Below, piece by piece: positions 29,736-39,528 of a stretch of DNA of 64,000 nucleotides. The DNA comes from Gracilariopsis chorda. Taxonomy: Eukaryota; Rhodophyta; Florideophyceae; Gracilariales; Gracilariaceae. Numbering within the stretch: position 1 is the first letter of the stretch; every line of letters begins with the position of its first letter. The DNA lies in NCBI GenBank assembly GCA_003194525.1, contig NBIV01000087.1, positions 62,001-126,000 of the forward strand. The letters run 5' to 3'. The notes beneath the pieces are model-generated. The model made no database searches and was not told the DNA's origin. It worked only from the letters and a program-made list of their open reading frames with translations. The translations under genes and the position numbers were made by a program.

Positions 29736-30626
29736 GGACTCATATTCATCGCCGATGCGGACTTTCTGCTTCCATCCGTCCTGATCCACCACTTTGGTCT
29801 GTAGTTCCTGTCCGTTCTGGTTGTCGTTTTGGGGTGTTGGGGCCCCCTCCTTAGATTCGTCGTCCCCGACGAATGGAGACGGTGAAATTAAGGCAACCGG
29901 TGCGGGCATGGCAAGACCGACTATGGTGTTCTTGGCCAGATGTATCGGGCTGTTCCCAAAGTTGGAAACTAGGACCCGGAAAGACCGTTTCGGGATAAGT
30001 TCCATGACACCGTTGGCCATGAGCATGAGGCGCTTCTTTGCCGTCTTCGGGTTCAGTTGGAGGAACGAAAGTCCTCCAACGTCAGCAGTAACCTGCACCT
30101 CCGCTTGGGTCATTGGCGGTATATTAACCGCCCGGGCGACACGGATCTTATTCGATGTCGAGTTGTCCGTCGTGGGAAACGATTCCTGTACGGTCATACT
30201 TTGGGCGCGCATAGACGCGCTCAGGAGTGCGACCGGTCGGGAGTGGTGAAAAGCAACCTGTTTCCGTTGTGGATAGATAGCCGTCACGTGCTTGTCGATA
30301 AAAGTAGTACCGAGCAAGCACGGGGTGGCCAGGTTTGTTGAGACCAAGAAGTGGTCCCACACACCGAGGTTACCAATTCGGATAAAAAGGCGGATGACAC
30401 CCAAAGTCCGCATACGGTTACGGGACGCATCTGTAATGTTCAGGTGGTCTCGAGTAAGCAGTTTCGATTGCCATCCGGGCGGAAGCGAGTTCACATGGAC
30501 CAATTTGGGCCCGGCGCCGGTGTCAAGGACACCAGTGACGGGTATCTGGACTTGGGAATCCAGACCGACCGAGAAACGGACTTTGTAATGCGCTCGATTA
30601 AAGAGCATTACCGGGTCGGTTTGCAT
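29733..30626 (-). CDS. Aspartic protease region of element B
   Basis: The frame contains the retropepsin motif VLDTGAGPKLV at about residues 32-42 and a second hydrophobic-Gly strand (LATPCLLGTTFIDKH) near 120. It shares the frame of RT, RNase H and integrase. The frame stays open upstream of ATG 30626 across the end of gag, overlapping it in the -1 frame. A gag-pol fusion by -1 frameshifting is therefore plausible; a GGAAAAA run at 30773-30779 (minus strand) is a candidate slip site. Confidence 0.85.
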   Translation of the reverse strand: MQTDPVMLFNRAHYKVRFSVGLDSQVQIPVTGVLDTGAGPKLVHVNSLPPGWQSKLLTRDHLNITDASRNRMRTLGVIRLFIRIGNLGVWDHFLVSTNLATPCLLGTTFIDKHVTAIYPQRKQVAFHHSRPVALLSASMRAQSMTVQESFPTTDNSTSNKIRVARAVNIPPMTQAEVQVTADVGGLSFLQLNPKTAKKRLMLMANGVMELIPKRSFRVLVSNFGNSPIHLAKNTIVGLAMPAPVALISPSPFVGDDESKEGAPTPQNDNQNGQELQTKVVDQDGWKQKVRIGDEYES

Positions 30627-30754
30627 GTTCCCAGGGTTGAGATCTTCATCCGTATGGGTTGCTTCCGTGGGATCGTGCGGTTCCGAATCGGGTTCATCAT
30701 AAGACCGCGCGGTTTCCGTGGTGAGGCTTTGTTGCCTCGGGGGGTGGCTCGCCT

Positions 30755-32959
30755 CTATGCACCCTCCGGGGATTTTTCCGGAGCGGGTGGTGAATCGGCG
30801 TCCCCCAGGTGTACTGGTGGGTTTGTCTGTTCCGAGCGGTGAGGGGGGTCCGTTTGGGCTTGCGGAAAGCCCTGGCGGGGCCCTTGGTATCTCCGTCCGG
30901 GTCCGTTGTTGGGTGCAGTGCCGTGCGAGTTTCGAGGGAAATTATAGAACACCTCCTCCTTACGGCGGTTGAAGTTCACTTCCCGTGCGGCCAGTAAAGC
31001 CGCACGAACGTCCGGCGGTAGCATCCGGCAACAGTCCGGATCCCGGGACAGACAGATCCGGCACGGCTTGTCCATTAACCGTGCGGATGTGGGGGCCGCT
31101 CCCCGTGGAGCAGCGGTGAACTGAACCGCTCGGGACGAGTTCGACGTGGTGGTGGTGGGTGTCGTCGGAGAGGATGGTAAGGTGTAGCCATTCCCAACGG
31201 CGAACACTTGTCCATCACCAAGTGCGGACTCGTATTCGTCCGAGTCGGTATCCAAACTCATCACCTTCGAGCGTGTGCTCTTCCGATGAGTTGGCAGAGA
31301 ATCCGTGCGGATCGCCTGCCGTCTGGCGGCACGGTGCGTGTCGCCATACGATTCCGCATATCGGGCGAGGGCATTCAGGCCGATGTGCGGGTGAATTTTC
31401 AGATGATTTCTGACCTTGGACCGTATAGCGGGCAGCAAGTTCTCCACAAAGACGGACTTCAAGCGTCTGTCCGAGAACACGTTTCCGCACCGGAGGGCTT
31501 TGTCCCAGAGCTTCTGAGCGAATTCCGTTTCGGGCATGCCCGACGACTGGCGGTAGTTTGTCACATCCACGTATGCGTCTGCGATAACCTCGTCGGTCGC
31601 ATATGTGGTCAACAGGAAGTTGACCACTTCCGAGTATGTTCGTAAGGTTTCCCGGCTTCGGACGTCCACAGCCTTCGTCTCTCCCGTGATGCGGGAGTGT
31701 ACCAGCGAGTGGGCCGATCCGGTCAGATAGAACTGGAAGCACCAGAAAGCTGCGCCCTCTGTGATCCCGTTGTGGTCACATGCGGTCTTGGACCGCTGTA
31801 AGAAGCCCAGTACGACGATGGGGTCCGATCCGGAGAACGGGTTACCTTTAAGCTGGATGTCCAGCTTCTTGTGGTAGCGGCCAATATATTTGGCCACTTT
31901 AGAGTCGTACCGAGCGGACTTCTTCAATAGGTGGTAGGACCTGTAGTCTACCGCCTTTTTGAACAGGTCATTCAACGGCCTGAGTCGCTTGAGCGACCTC
32001 TTGCCCGAACGGTATCGCGAATCATGCGAGTCATCACTCGCCTCTGAGTCCGACTGGTTGAACTCTTCTTCTGACTCTGTAAAGTCCGAGCGGTCCGTGT
32101 CTGAGTCCGAACGGTCTCTACGTTTCCCACGGCGGGACCTTTTCTTCCTGCCGCGTTTCTTGTGGCCCGAGTTGGGAGACTTCCCCCGACGGTCGTGCTT
32201 GTCGCGAACTGAGCTCCCATCCTCGGAGCTACTGTCGTCGGGATCTGCACTCTGTCCTGGTTGACTGGGGATCGCCGGCAGGTATACCATTCGGGGAGCA
32301 TCTCGATCGCTCCCGTCCGGTATTCCTGTACCGGTCTGTGGGTCTGGTGCGAAGCCCGTACGGTTTGAAACGTACTTTGGGAGTGCCTGGGGATCTTGTG
32401 GGTCCCCGGGCAGCGGCGGTTGTGCCCGACCAGGTGGAACGCCCACGAGGTTGACGCTTGGCTTCAAGCGTGTCACAACCTCCCTGGTAACCGTGCGGAC
32501 GATATCAGACTCCTGCTGTTCCATAATCTGAGGTATCCGATCAGCCAGATATTCTTCGACCGCCACAGGTACTCGAATCTCGAGTTCCGTGCGTACGAAT
32601 ACAGAAATGTGTGTCCGTATACGGTCCCACAAGTCATTGGATCCATCATTTCCGATCGGTCTTGATCGCGAAGCAACGCCCGTGCCTGGTGGTTGGGCTG
32701 GTGCCTGAGGTGCCGGCTGTCCGTGCCGTACCGAGGAAGCTGACGCGCCTCGGCTGGCGCGCAGCAGGGCCTCGGGGTTTTTTGTGGCGGGTTGTAGGAG
32801 TGCTGACGCACTCCGGGTGCTTCGGTTTGTAACCGAGGCGGTGTCTGAAGCCGCCGCCGATGCGGCTTGAGACTCCGTAGCGGGCTTGGCTGGTTTGTGG
32901 CCCTCAGAGCTCTTCTGACTGGGAGGCTTCGGTAGCCTGGATTCCATTTCGGTCCGCAT
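30755..32959 (-). CDS. Gag of element B
   Basis: ATG 32959 lies 25 bp inside the 5' LTR; an open stretch before it has no ATG. The product is 734 residues. The first ~320 residues are disordered with a basic/acidic block (KKRGRKKRSRRGKRRDRSDSD-like). The capsid-like region spans about 340-580, with YRSYHLLKKSARYDSKVAKY, PIVVLGFLQRSKTACDHNG and EFAQKLWDKALRCG typical of gypsy retrotransposon gag. A Cys-rich motif CRICLSRDPDCC near residue 650 may stand in for a zinc knuckle. The end is Pro-rich. Confidence 0.85.
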   Translation of the reverse strand: MRTEMESRLPKPPSQKSSEGHKPAKPATESQAASAAASDTASVTNRSTRSASALLQPATKNPEALLRASRGASASSVRHGQPAPQAPAQPPGTGVASRSRPIGNDGSNDLWDRIRTHISVFVRTELEIRVPVAVEEYLADRIPQIMEQQESDIVRTVTREVVTRLKPSVNLVGVPPGRAQPPLPGDPQDPQALPKYVSNRTGFAPDPQTGTGIPDGSDRDAPRMVYLPAIPSQPGQSADPDDSSSEDGSSVRDKHDRRGKSPNSGHKKRGRKKRSRRGKRRDRSDSDTDRSDFTESEEEFNQSDSEASDDSHDSRYRSGKRSLKRLRPLNDLFKKAVDYRSYHLLKKSARYDSKVAKYIGRYHKKLDIQLKGNPFSGSDPIVVLGFLQRSKTACDHNGITEGAAFWCFQFYLTGSAHSLVHSRITGETKAVDVRSRETLRTYSEVVNFLLTTYATDEVIADAYVDVTNYRQSSGMPETEFAQKLWDKALRCGNVFSDRRLKSVFVENLLPAIRSKVRNHLKIHPHIGLNALARYAESYGDTHRAARRQAIRTDSLPTHRKSTRSKVMSLDTDSDEYESALGDGQVFAVGNGYTLPSSPTTPTTTTSNSSRAVQFTAAPRGAAPTSARLMDKPCRICLSRDPDCCRMLPPDVRAALLAAREVNFNRRKEEVFYNFPRNSHGTAPNNGPGRRYQGPRQGFPQAQTDPPHRSEQTNPPVHLGDADSPPAPEKSPEGA

Positions 32960-32965
32960 TGGTTT

Positions 32966-32983
32966 TCTAGGTCGGGAGACCAA
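32966..32983 (-). other. Primer-binding-like site of element B
   Basis: The minus-strand sequence immediately inside the 5' LTR reads TTGGTCTCCCGACCTAG. It starts with the TGG expected opposite a tRNA CCA end, in the expected position. I cannot name the tRNA. Confidence 0.5.
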
Positions 32984-33650
32984 TGTGGGGAAGCGTAGTG
33001 CTTAAATGAAAGGTGCCAACCGGTCGGCCGAGGCTTCAGCGGTTGGTGGGTGTAGTTTCCTAGAAAGCCCGGACGGAGGATGGGCTCAAGGATCCGAAGC
33101 GGTCGGTCAGGAGACATCGGGCGAGGGCGGTGGAACCGGACGGACAACTCCGCCAGGCGTGGTCAGTGTGCACGCGTTGGGTGTTGGCGGTCGTGCAACA
33201 CTAGTGGTGACCGGTCGGACTAGCTGCGCTACCTAGTGCGCCGTCTGTATCGCGAACTAGTAGTAGGTGCTCGTAGACTTGGTCCAGGAACGTCTGGCTT
33301 TAATCGAAAAGGGGTAGTGACCGTAGTGGTACCTATATACTAGCCCAGGCCCTAGTGACGAACCTCGAGGACACAGTTATGGGCCTCGAGGTGCAGGCCC
33401 GTCGGCCGCACATGGGTGACTTATACTACCCTAGCTAGAAATACTAAAAATTAGTGTACCGCACGGAAAATCTCGGTACGCATTCCGACCATGTGCACAA
33501 GCACGCACGTGTACAACCTGTCCGATTCCCGGTCCGTCATCCGCTCGCCCGCAACGTGTGCACTAGGCGCTCCGCACGCTGCGCTCGCACATAACTCGCC
33601 CGCTCGGTTACCCGCATTCCCCACCTTACCCGCACGTCCGCTATTCCACA
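32984..33650 (-). repeat. 5' LTR of element B
   Basis: 667 bp direct repeat of 22564-23230 with TGTGG...CCACA ends. Followed by AACTT, the target duplication. Confidence 0.95.
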
Positions 33651-34824
33651 AACTTGGTGGTGGCACATACATCTTACGGTGCATGGCGTCGTCTTGCGAG
33701 AAGAATTCCACTAAGTTGTACGTGTGCATAGTCGGCATGTTAGCCCAGTGGTGACGACGGCGGGACTCGTTAGCCGAGTCCCCAGCCCACCGTTCACGGT
33801 CCATGAAGCAGTTGTTATGGAACGGTATGTCGAAGCAAACCAGGTCAAAGTCACACCACACGGCGGAAGGATGGGGACTCATATCTTATAGGGACCAAAC
33901 CACTTGGCGGAAGTAATTCACCTCTTAGGGACCACGGACAAAGGGAAGATCAGACGAGACCATCGGAGGTATAGCATACACGAAGGGTGTATGACGCCGC
34001 TTGGCATTAAACACCGCCCATCGGTTGAGCTGCCGATTTCGGCTATCAGGTGGTGGAGGAGCCCTATAGGTGAGAATCCGCGCTATTCCTTCGCAATCCA
34101 ATCCACTGTAAGTGACATAGGTATCGACGGAGGGTCGACGGTATTCATTCGGAGCCTGAACCAAGTTCGTATTGATGGGCCAATAGTTGGAATCGAAGAT
34201 GCAGGGGTTAATGTCCTCCAGAGCGGTTCCATAACCACCTCGGTGGTGAAATAGTTCACCAACGGGAAGAGGACGCGGGCTCGGTTGACCTATAGGAGAA
34301 CCAGCTCTCGGAGCGCTGTGAGGAGTCCCAGGGATCGGAACCGGCTCTGGATAGTTGCTCTGAGAAGCCGAAGGGTGTCTACGACTGCAGCCTCGACCAA
34401 TACTGGGATTCTGCGAACCTCCCAGGGACTGGGAGCGCTTAACCCGTTTGAAAATGCCCCCGTAGGGACCCATACGAGGGTGAGGTTTCATTGCGGACGC
34501 CAAACCAATTGGGCCTATGTGAAATCTGGTTAGCAAAGAGGAAGGACAGCGACCACGGTAGTCGTTCCGAGTGGTTAAACAGGGATAGGGACCTGCGTCC
34601 GTAACCGCTGGAGGATCTCCATCGCCTGTTGGCTGCAAACCATCGGTGAACGGCCTCAAAGCACGGAAAAAACGATGACGGGTGGAAAGTGGTTCCCTCC
34701 ACCCGGAATGACCTGAGTGGGTATCTGGTCCATCCCCCTTGGTAACGATGTCTTGTGTAGGCTTGTGAGGAGCATGATGCTGCGGTAGCGCCTCCCCAGA
34801 ACCAATCAGTGGGTGTGCTGGCAA
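33651..34824 (-). pseudogene. Antisense gene (aORF) of gypsy A, 5' part
   Basis: The minus-strand frame begins near 34824 with a Pro/Ser-rich disordered region. RWAVFNAKRRHTPF and MVSSDLPFVRGP then align with the WRARWAHLP and CDMPFVRCPEEVDY segment of element B. A stop interrupts just after FVRGP (33925), after which EVNYF continues the alignment. Then TYNLVEFFSQDDAMHRKMY aligns with WHNVEFHDLAPSDLIGAYM. Element B is inserted right after the following codons. The gene therefore has a nonsense codon, probable frameshifts and an 11-kb insertion. Confidence 0.6.
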
Positions 34825-35393
34825 AGCTTCCCACTATTCTAAGTCCAAAAGGTTTCCCAATTATTTGGGTGGGTGACGCATGATGTGTCGGACCAGGACT
34901 AACAAATTGGGAGGAAGACTAATGGGCATTCGCGTGGTGCACCTCTGTCGCACCCAAAAAAGACCGAATATGTAATACCGACTGAAGGTAGAGGCGTTTA
35001 ACGCAGGGACCCGAAACCGTCAAAGGGCAGCGCGAACTCAGGTTGTCAGCCAACCCAGTGGTGAAATTGTTGCTGTCGCGGACGCGCCCAGTGGAAGGAG
35101 TCAACCGAAAGGAACGAAAAGGACCGACCCCTAAGGAGAGTGTCGCGCTATTCCGAAGATTGAAGTGACCAACGGGTATGGGATGTGTTGTTGAGGCCAA
35201 GTGGGAATTCTCGTGTCTGGATCTACCGCAAGGAAGATGCACGGACTACCGTCGAGCAGATTACCAAATGGCTACGCACGCTGCGCCAAGTGCCGAAGTT
35301 CGCTCAAAAATTGGTTCACCGACACTGGCTGCTGGGCCATAGTGTACAGCCACGAGGGCATGCCTCTCAGTAAGAAGGGGGTTTGTGATACAG
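34825..35393. other. 3' internal untranslated region of gypsy A
   Basis: About 570 bases lie between the antisense gene start and the 3' LTR. No convincing frame is present. The last bases (TAAGAAGGGGGTT) are the polypurine tract. Confidence 0.5.
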
Positions 35394-35936
35394 TGAGATC
35401 TGAACCCATGGGCAGTGCAACGCGCGCTGGACCAATTGGTGAGTGTGCCAGGTGGGTTAGAGTGGCTAACTAATTAGTCTACTAATATATTTAATTATTT
35501 TGGATAGGTAGTGGCACTGTGCTACTGTGGTGTGGTTCCATGCTACTGGGGCTGGTCCCAACGTATGTCATGTAGCCAAGTGCACCTGAGGTTGAGCCTC
35601 GCTCACCCTTAAGGGGGGTGCAGCGCTTCGTTACCAAGAATGGTTAAGGTAAGCACCTCCTGGCTAAATGTGATTCCAACTGGTTTCTACAGTCAACCTC
35701 TTGGTTTACCTAAGACTATTCAGGGTTTACTAAACCGAACGCGCCATACTACCACCACTACCAATTGGTTACCATAAGCCCGCCTGGTTATCTTGCGCCC
35801 CTAGTGGTTTTGTGATGCCAAACCCATTCCGCTACCCAATTTCTACCCTTGAGGTCGAGCCCTCGTCGTGCTCCCGCCAAAGGTTTTCCAAATGGACTAC
35901 CTCGCTGGTACTTGACACCCAATTGGTTGTACCACA
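35394..35936 (+). repeat. 3' LTR of gypsy A
   Basis: 543 bp from TGTGATAC to ACCACA. Its first ~150 bases match the truncated 5' LTR at 18951. It is followed by the CCAGG duplication at 35937-35941, the copy of 18946-18950. Confidence 0.8.
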
Positions 35937-36510
35937 CCAGGTACCGTTGTTTCCGCTTTGCGCTCTTTGCGAGACCGTAGTTAAGGTTCTTATTGGTTGT
36001 AAGGAGTTCGTCTTGAGTTCTACGTTGCCCATCCAGAATCACTTTCCGTCCTGGATTCAACTTTAGGAGTTTTCCAGGTATTTTCTTTGGTACGTTACCG
36101 TGGAAAAGAAGCTCAATGGCATTTTGCATCCTCTTTTTCAAGCCATTAATAGCTATTGGACCCAATGACGATGCTAGGTCATGCAGTTTGTCATTTAAAG
36201 CTTTTTTATCAAACCAAGAGAGGTATGCCTTCGCTTCCTGGTCCACTTCTTTTTCGATGTTCAGTTCGTCGACAATTTCTCCATATTGCTTAACTTCTAT
36301 TGCGCTTCCAGTACTAAGCAAAACAGAGACAGCATTATTCCTTCTAATGTTTTCGCGCAAGCTAATAAAGTATGCATGTGAATCTTCTTCGGTGTTTTGC
36401 TTCCAATACAGTTCGAAAAAGGGCTCTATTTGAATACTAGTACGTAGCACATCAGCCAGGATAGGTGAACGTAGAACCTTTTCCGCGTATAAACTGCACA
36501 GCCAAGACAA
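35937..36510 (-). pseudogene. MULE gene C-terminal region, interrupted by gypsy A
   Basis: The minus-strand frame gives about 190 residues before the LTR. They are helical and charged (DSHAYFISLRENIRRNN, LASSLGPIAINGLKKRMQNAI) and end in a Lys-rich stretch (AKSAKRKQRYL). The frame resumes at 18950 and stops at 18895. It lies downstream of the transposase core, so it is probably the transposase C-terminus or a final gene of the MULE. No domain is recognised. Confidence 0.55.
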
Positions 36511-37129
36511 TGTGGCGGCAAGGGATACCTGAGATGGAATGCTGCAAGCAAGAAAAGGCCATGGTACAAGGTGCAGAGATCGTTTGAGTGCTAAAAAGCA
36601 TTGAAATATTCACTCAATATTTCGAACTTGTCTGTAGAGATTGTTGTGTTTTGTATCAAGTCCCATTCATTCCAGAGAAAGTGACAGTAAAAACCACACC
36701 TCGATCGGAGCGTTATCTGTTTTGCATCGTTTCATCTGGCCACTCAGTTTTGGAGATCAGTTTGATTGTGAAGTCGACAACCGCACACTGTCGTGACGGC
36801 TCCATCCTCCACTCAACGAACTTGAACAGAAAAAATGGGGTGTAATCAGAAATCAGTCCTTCTTGTGCCTTCTTGGAAGCTGGCGACTGGCAGTGGCTAT
36901 CTTACGAAATGTCCAACTCTGACTTTTCAGTGCTCTTGTTCTTGCATCACTTCAGTTTTCCTCCCGCTTCATGGTTAGAGTATGCATCTCAGTAGGAACA
37001 TTCCATATTGCAACATATCTACATAAAATATGATGACACTATACTCATTTAGAGCTCTCTGTATACCCAGTTCCCTGGAAACAGAAACGATGAGGGACGG
37101 ATTGATTGCGATACACTGCGATTCTCGTG
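36511..37129. other. MULE interior, no clear frame
   Basis: Minus-strand sequence here switches frames repeatedly and probably contains one or more introns between the transposase core and its C-terminal region. I cannot define exons with confidence. Confidence 0.35.
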
Positions 37130-37690
37130 TTATAAGAATTTGTACCACGATGGTGGGTTTTGTTGAGAGCTGTAGAAGTACTTTCTATCAACTTGCTCCC
37201 GCCTTACCAAGAAACCTTCTTCCGACATAGACCTATGGAGTTTGAAAATATCCGTTGATAAATCTCTAATCCATTGCTTTCGAACAATTTTCGCACACCA
37301 TGACGAACAGTTGCGAGCCTGGTTTTGGTTCAAGTGCCATTCATCGGGAGCTATCTACGAAAGTGGAAGGGCTTTCTTGACTGCGTTAATACACGCTAAA
37401 CTTTGATCCATGGCTATCATCGATGTTGAGATCAGTACTGCTGATTGGAATTCGCGTAGTATCTGTGTAAAGCTCTCCACTGTGTCACAGGAACCGAAAC
37501 CCCTGAAAATGTCAAGATATAAACATCATTAGACCTACCCTTGATGATAAACAATGGAAGACCAAACCTGTTAGAGAAGCCTTTGCAATCAGTGCTAATT
37601 CCTTGCACCACGCCGTACCTAGCATAATCTTCTAGCCAATCTGCAAACGTCCAAGATGCTGAATCCATCACCTCTTCTCCATTGAAACTT
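37130..37690 (-). pseudogene. MULE transposase core (broken or spliced)
   Basis: Two minus-strand pieces carry the MULE transposase signature. The first (from 37671) has DCKGFSNRFGLPLFIIKG, the counterpart of the family's D-x-T-Y-K-T-N-R-F-G-x-P-L motif around the first catalytic Asp. The second, one frame over (about 37505-37130), has CDTVESFTQILREF and MIAMDQSLACINAVKKALP, matching the second Asp region, then WHLNQNQARN near the family's C..H motif. A short intron beginning at a GT near 37538-37530 and ending CAG at 37503, or a frameshift, lies between them. A TAG interrupts after ALPLS near 37362. Confidence 0.65.
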
Positions 37691-37982
37691 GTAAGACCCT
37701 ATTTGTCACTGTTAGCATTGCAGGTACGCCTGAGCTCTCTGCAAAGCAGCATGTACTCATGCTGCTTTGGCGCCTCAACACTTGATGAATATGAAAGCCT
37801 ATTGAGCAGCTTTTTTGTTGTTGATCGGGATACTGTACTTTCTTTCCAGTAGAGATAAAGTATCTCTCACTTGAATTTGCAGCTCCATTTGCATCTCAAA
37901 TGCCTCTCTTTGAAGCCGAATGGACAAATGGCTTATCGCGTTGCTCAGGTTTGGTGGGTTGTTGTGCGACCTGTTCTTCATT

Positions 37983-38637
37983 TCACAACCGTACACTTTT
38001 ACCAATTTTATCACAGCTATGTTGCCTCGAGATAGCATTCTCAGTTCTGACTACGTAAAGAAAAGGACACTTTGAAGCCGTCTCATGCTCCACGAATCTC
38101 AAGTATGCCTTTTTCAGAACCTTTTCACCCCCCATCACTTCAGTATCATCTTCATCGCTATCCATATCATGAGAAATCACCAGCATTAATACTACTGGTG
38201 ATGTACTTTTTATACCCTGAGTCCCATACGAATACATCATACTTAAATCAGTCACAAATGAACTGGTTTTCCTGAATGACCTCCAATCGTGCGGCTTTGT
38301 TTCCCACTTTAGAAATAAACGACTGCACAGCCTCACAGGACAAGCTCTGTGTATCACCCATAGCCACTCCGTCATCATCCTTTCTAGTTCTCTCCAGACT
38401 CTCGACCATACGCATAGCTGCGGCAACATTCTCATAATGATCATGAAGCAGGGTAGGGAAAGCATCGTGATCATCAGTCACAAGGTCTTCTATGGGTGGC
38501 CTTTCGCGCGGTTCTTGTACCAAACCCATTTCATCCTCTTTCAAGACATGTTTTTCTTCTGTTCCTGCCTTAGTTCTAAGCAGATTGAGACCTGTCTCAC
38601 TCTTCGTTCGTACCTCATTATCATTGATGACCCCCAA
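37983..38637 (-). pseudogene. MULE gene remnant upstream of transposase core
   Basis: Two overlapping minus-strand frames (38637-38248 and 38474-37983) look like one acidic, helical protein broken by a TGA or frameshift near 38250. The first includes DDHDAFPTLLHDHYENVAAAMRM and the second AYLRFVEHETASKCPFLYVVR. They lie between the Ulp1 gene and the transposase core, so they are probably the transposase N-terminus. No recognised domain. Confidence 0.4.
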
Positions 38638-39528
38638 CTTTCTGCCTGTACATGATAAACGATTTTACACAATGTATAAACTACTTCTCTGCTGAAACGG
38701 AATCAGCGTTCTTACAGGAACACCCCAACAACAAGAGGTATCCTCCAGCTTCTGTTCTCTCTTCCAGGTCTTCAAACGACTGAAAATTGACCCCACAACG
38801 TCGTTGTACTTGTCCTCACAGAGCTCCTTTGAAACTGACTGTACCGTATGACTGTGGGTCCCCTACAATGACATAACCCACTTCATCAACTCTGCTTGTA
38901 GTCTTGCGACGATGCATCTCTGACATGAACCTCGCCTCTTGTGCTTTATGCAGCGGAGTCGGGCTGTTACTAGTGTAATTTGTCATATGCAACTTCAAGA
39001 TATGATGGCAAATCTATGTACCCCAAAGAGGTGTCCAGAGAGGCTATACTTATAGATAAAATCTGGCAGATGTCACAATTCATCAACAAGATCTTCTACA
39101 TCATTAGTAGTATCCGAACTGGGAGTCTGGCACCCTGATGGCTGCGAAAAGGAGCTCAAATTTGTCATCTCAGGCAGTTTAGAGTTTGATGACATGGGTG
39201 CCTCTGTAATAATATCCTCGATAATACTACCTATTAGCAGTGCGCTATCCATGAATCGTATCCTTTTGCAATGGCTACGAAAAACTGAATTTTTCCGAAA
39301 GCCACTGTTTTACCACCCATCCTGATGCTCCGAAAATGCCTTCAATTTCTGGGCTCCTGCTTGACGTCGTTCATGATCACTAACCGAGACCGGTATTTGA
39401 GCCCTGTCTATCTCCTCGTATGTGCTCATTACCAAATCCATGACACTATTCTGTGGAGATGGCACAAACTCTTCATTTGCGGCGTCTGTATACCCATTTC
39501 CGCTTTTACTCTGACGAGCCTGTTCGGG
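38638..39528. other. MULE interior between Ulp1 and transposase
   Basis: Small minus-strand frames occur here (for example 38998-38816 and a serine-rich stretch near 39250-39080). They could be exons of the transposase or Ulp1 gene. I cannot join them reliably. Confidence 0.3.

Larger units (their letters stand above)
22564..33650 (-). mobile_element. Ty3/gypsy chromodomain element B, nearly intact, 11.1 kb
   Basis: Both LTRs are 667 bp and about 97-98% identical by eye, with 5-bp inverted ends TGTGG...CCACA. The element is flanked by the target duplication AACTT (22559-22563 and 33651-33655). On the minus strand the order is gag, protease, RT, RNase H, integrase and chromodomain, the Ty3/gypsy order. 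A primer-binding-like stretch beginning TGG lies directly inside the 5' LTR and a purine tract lies before the 3' LTR. An additional gene on the opposite strand occupies the 3.3 kb between pol and the 3' LTR, making the element unusually long. Three stops in pol suggest it is no longer autonomous. Confidence 0.93.
18951..35936 (+). mobile_element. Ty3/gypsy element A (decayed, hosts element B)
   Basis: The element is flanked by the 5-bp duplication CCAGG (18946-18950 and 35937-35941). It starts TGTGATAG and ends ACCACA, giving TG...CA termini. The 5' LTR and gag are largely deleted. Protease, RT and part of RNase H remain on the plus strand with frameshifts; integrase is gone. Pol stops abruptly near 21400, next to an antisense gene on the minus strand. 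A purine tract (TAAGAAGGGGG) lies just before the 3' LTR at 35394. Without element B the copy is about 5.9 kb. Confidence 0.82.

Noticed and set aside
37503..37538. A 36-nt intron (GTAGGT...TTTCAG) in the MULE transposase
   Set aside because: Its removal would not restore the frame of the downstream conserved motif; a different donor or a simple frameshift fits better, so exact splice sites are not claimed.
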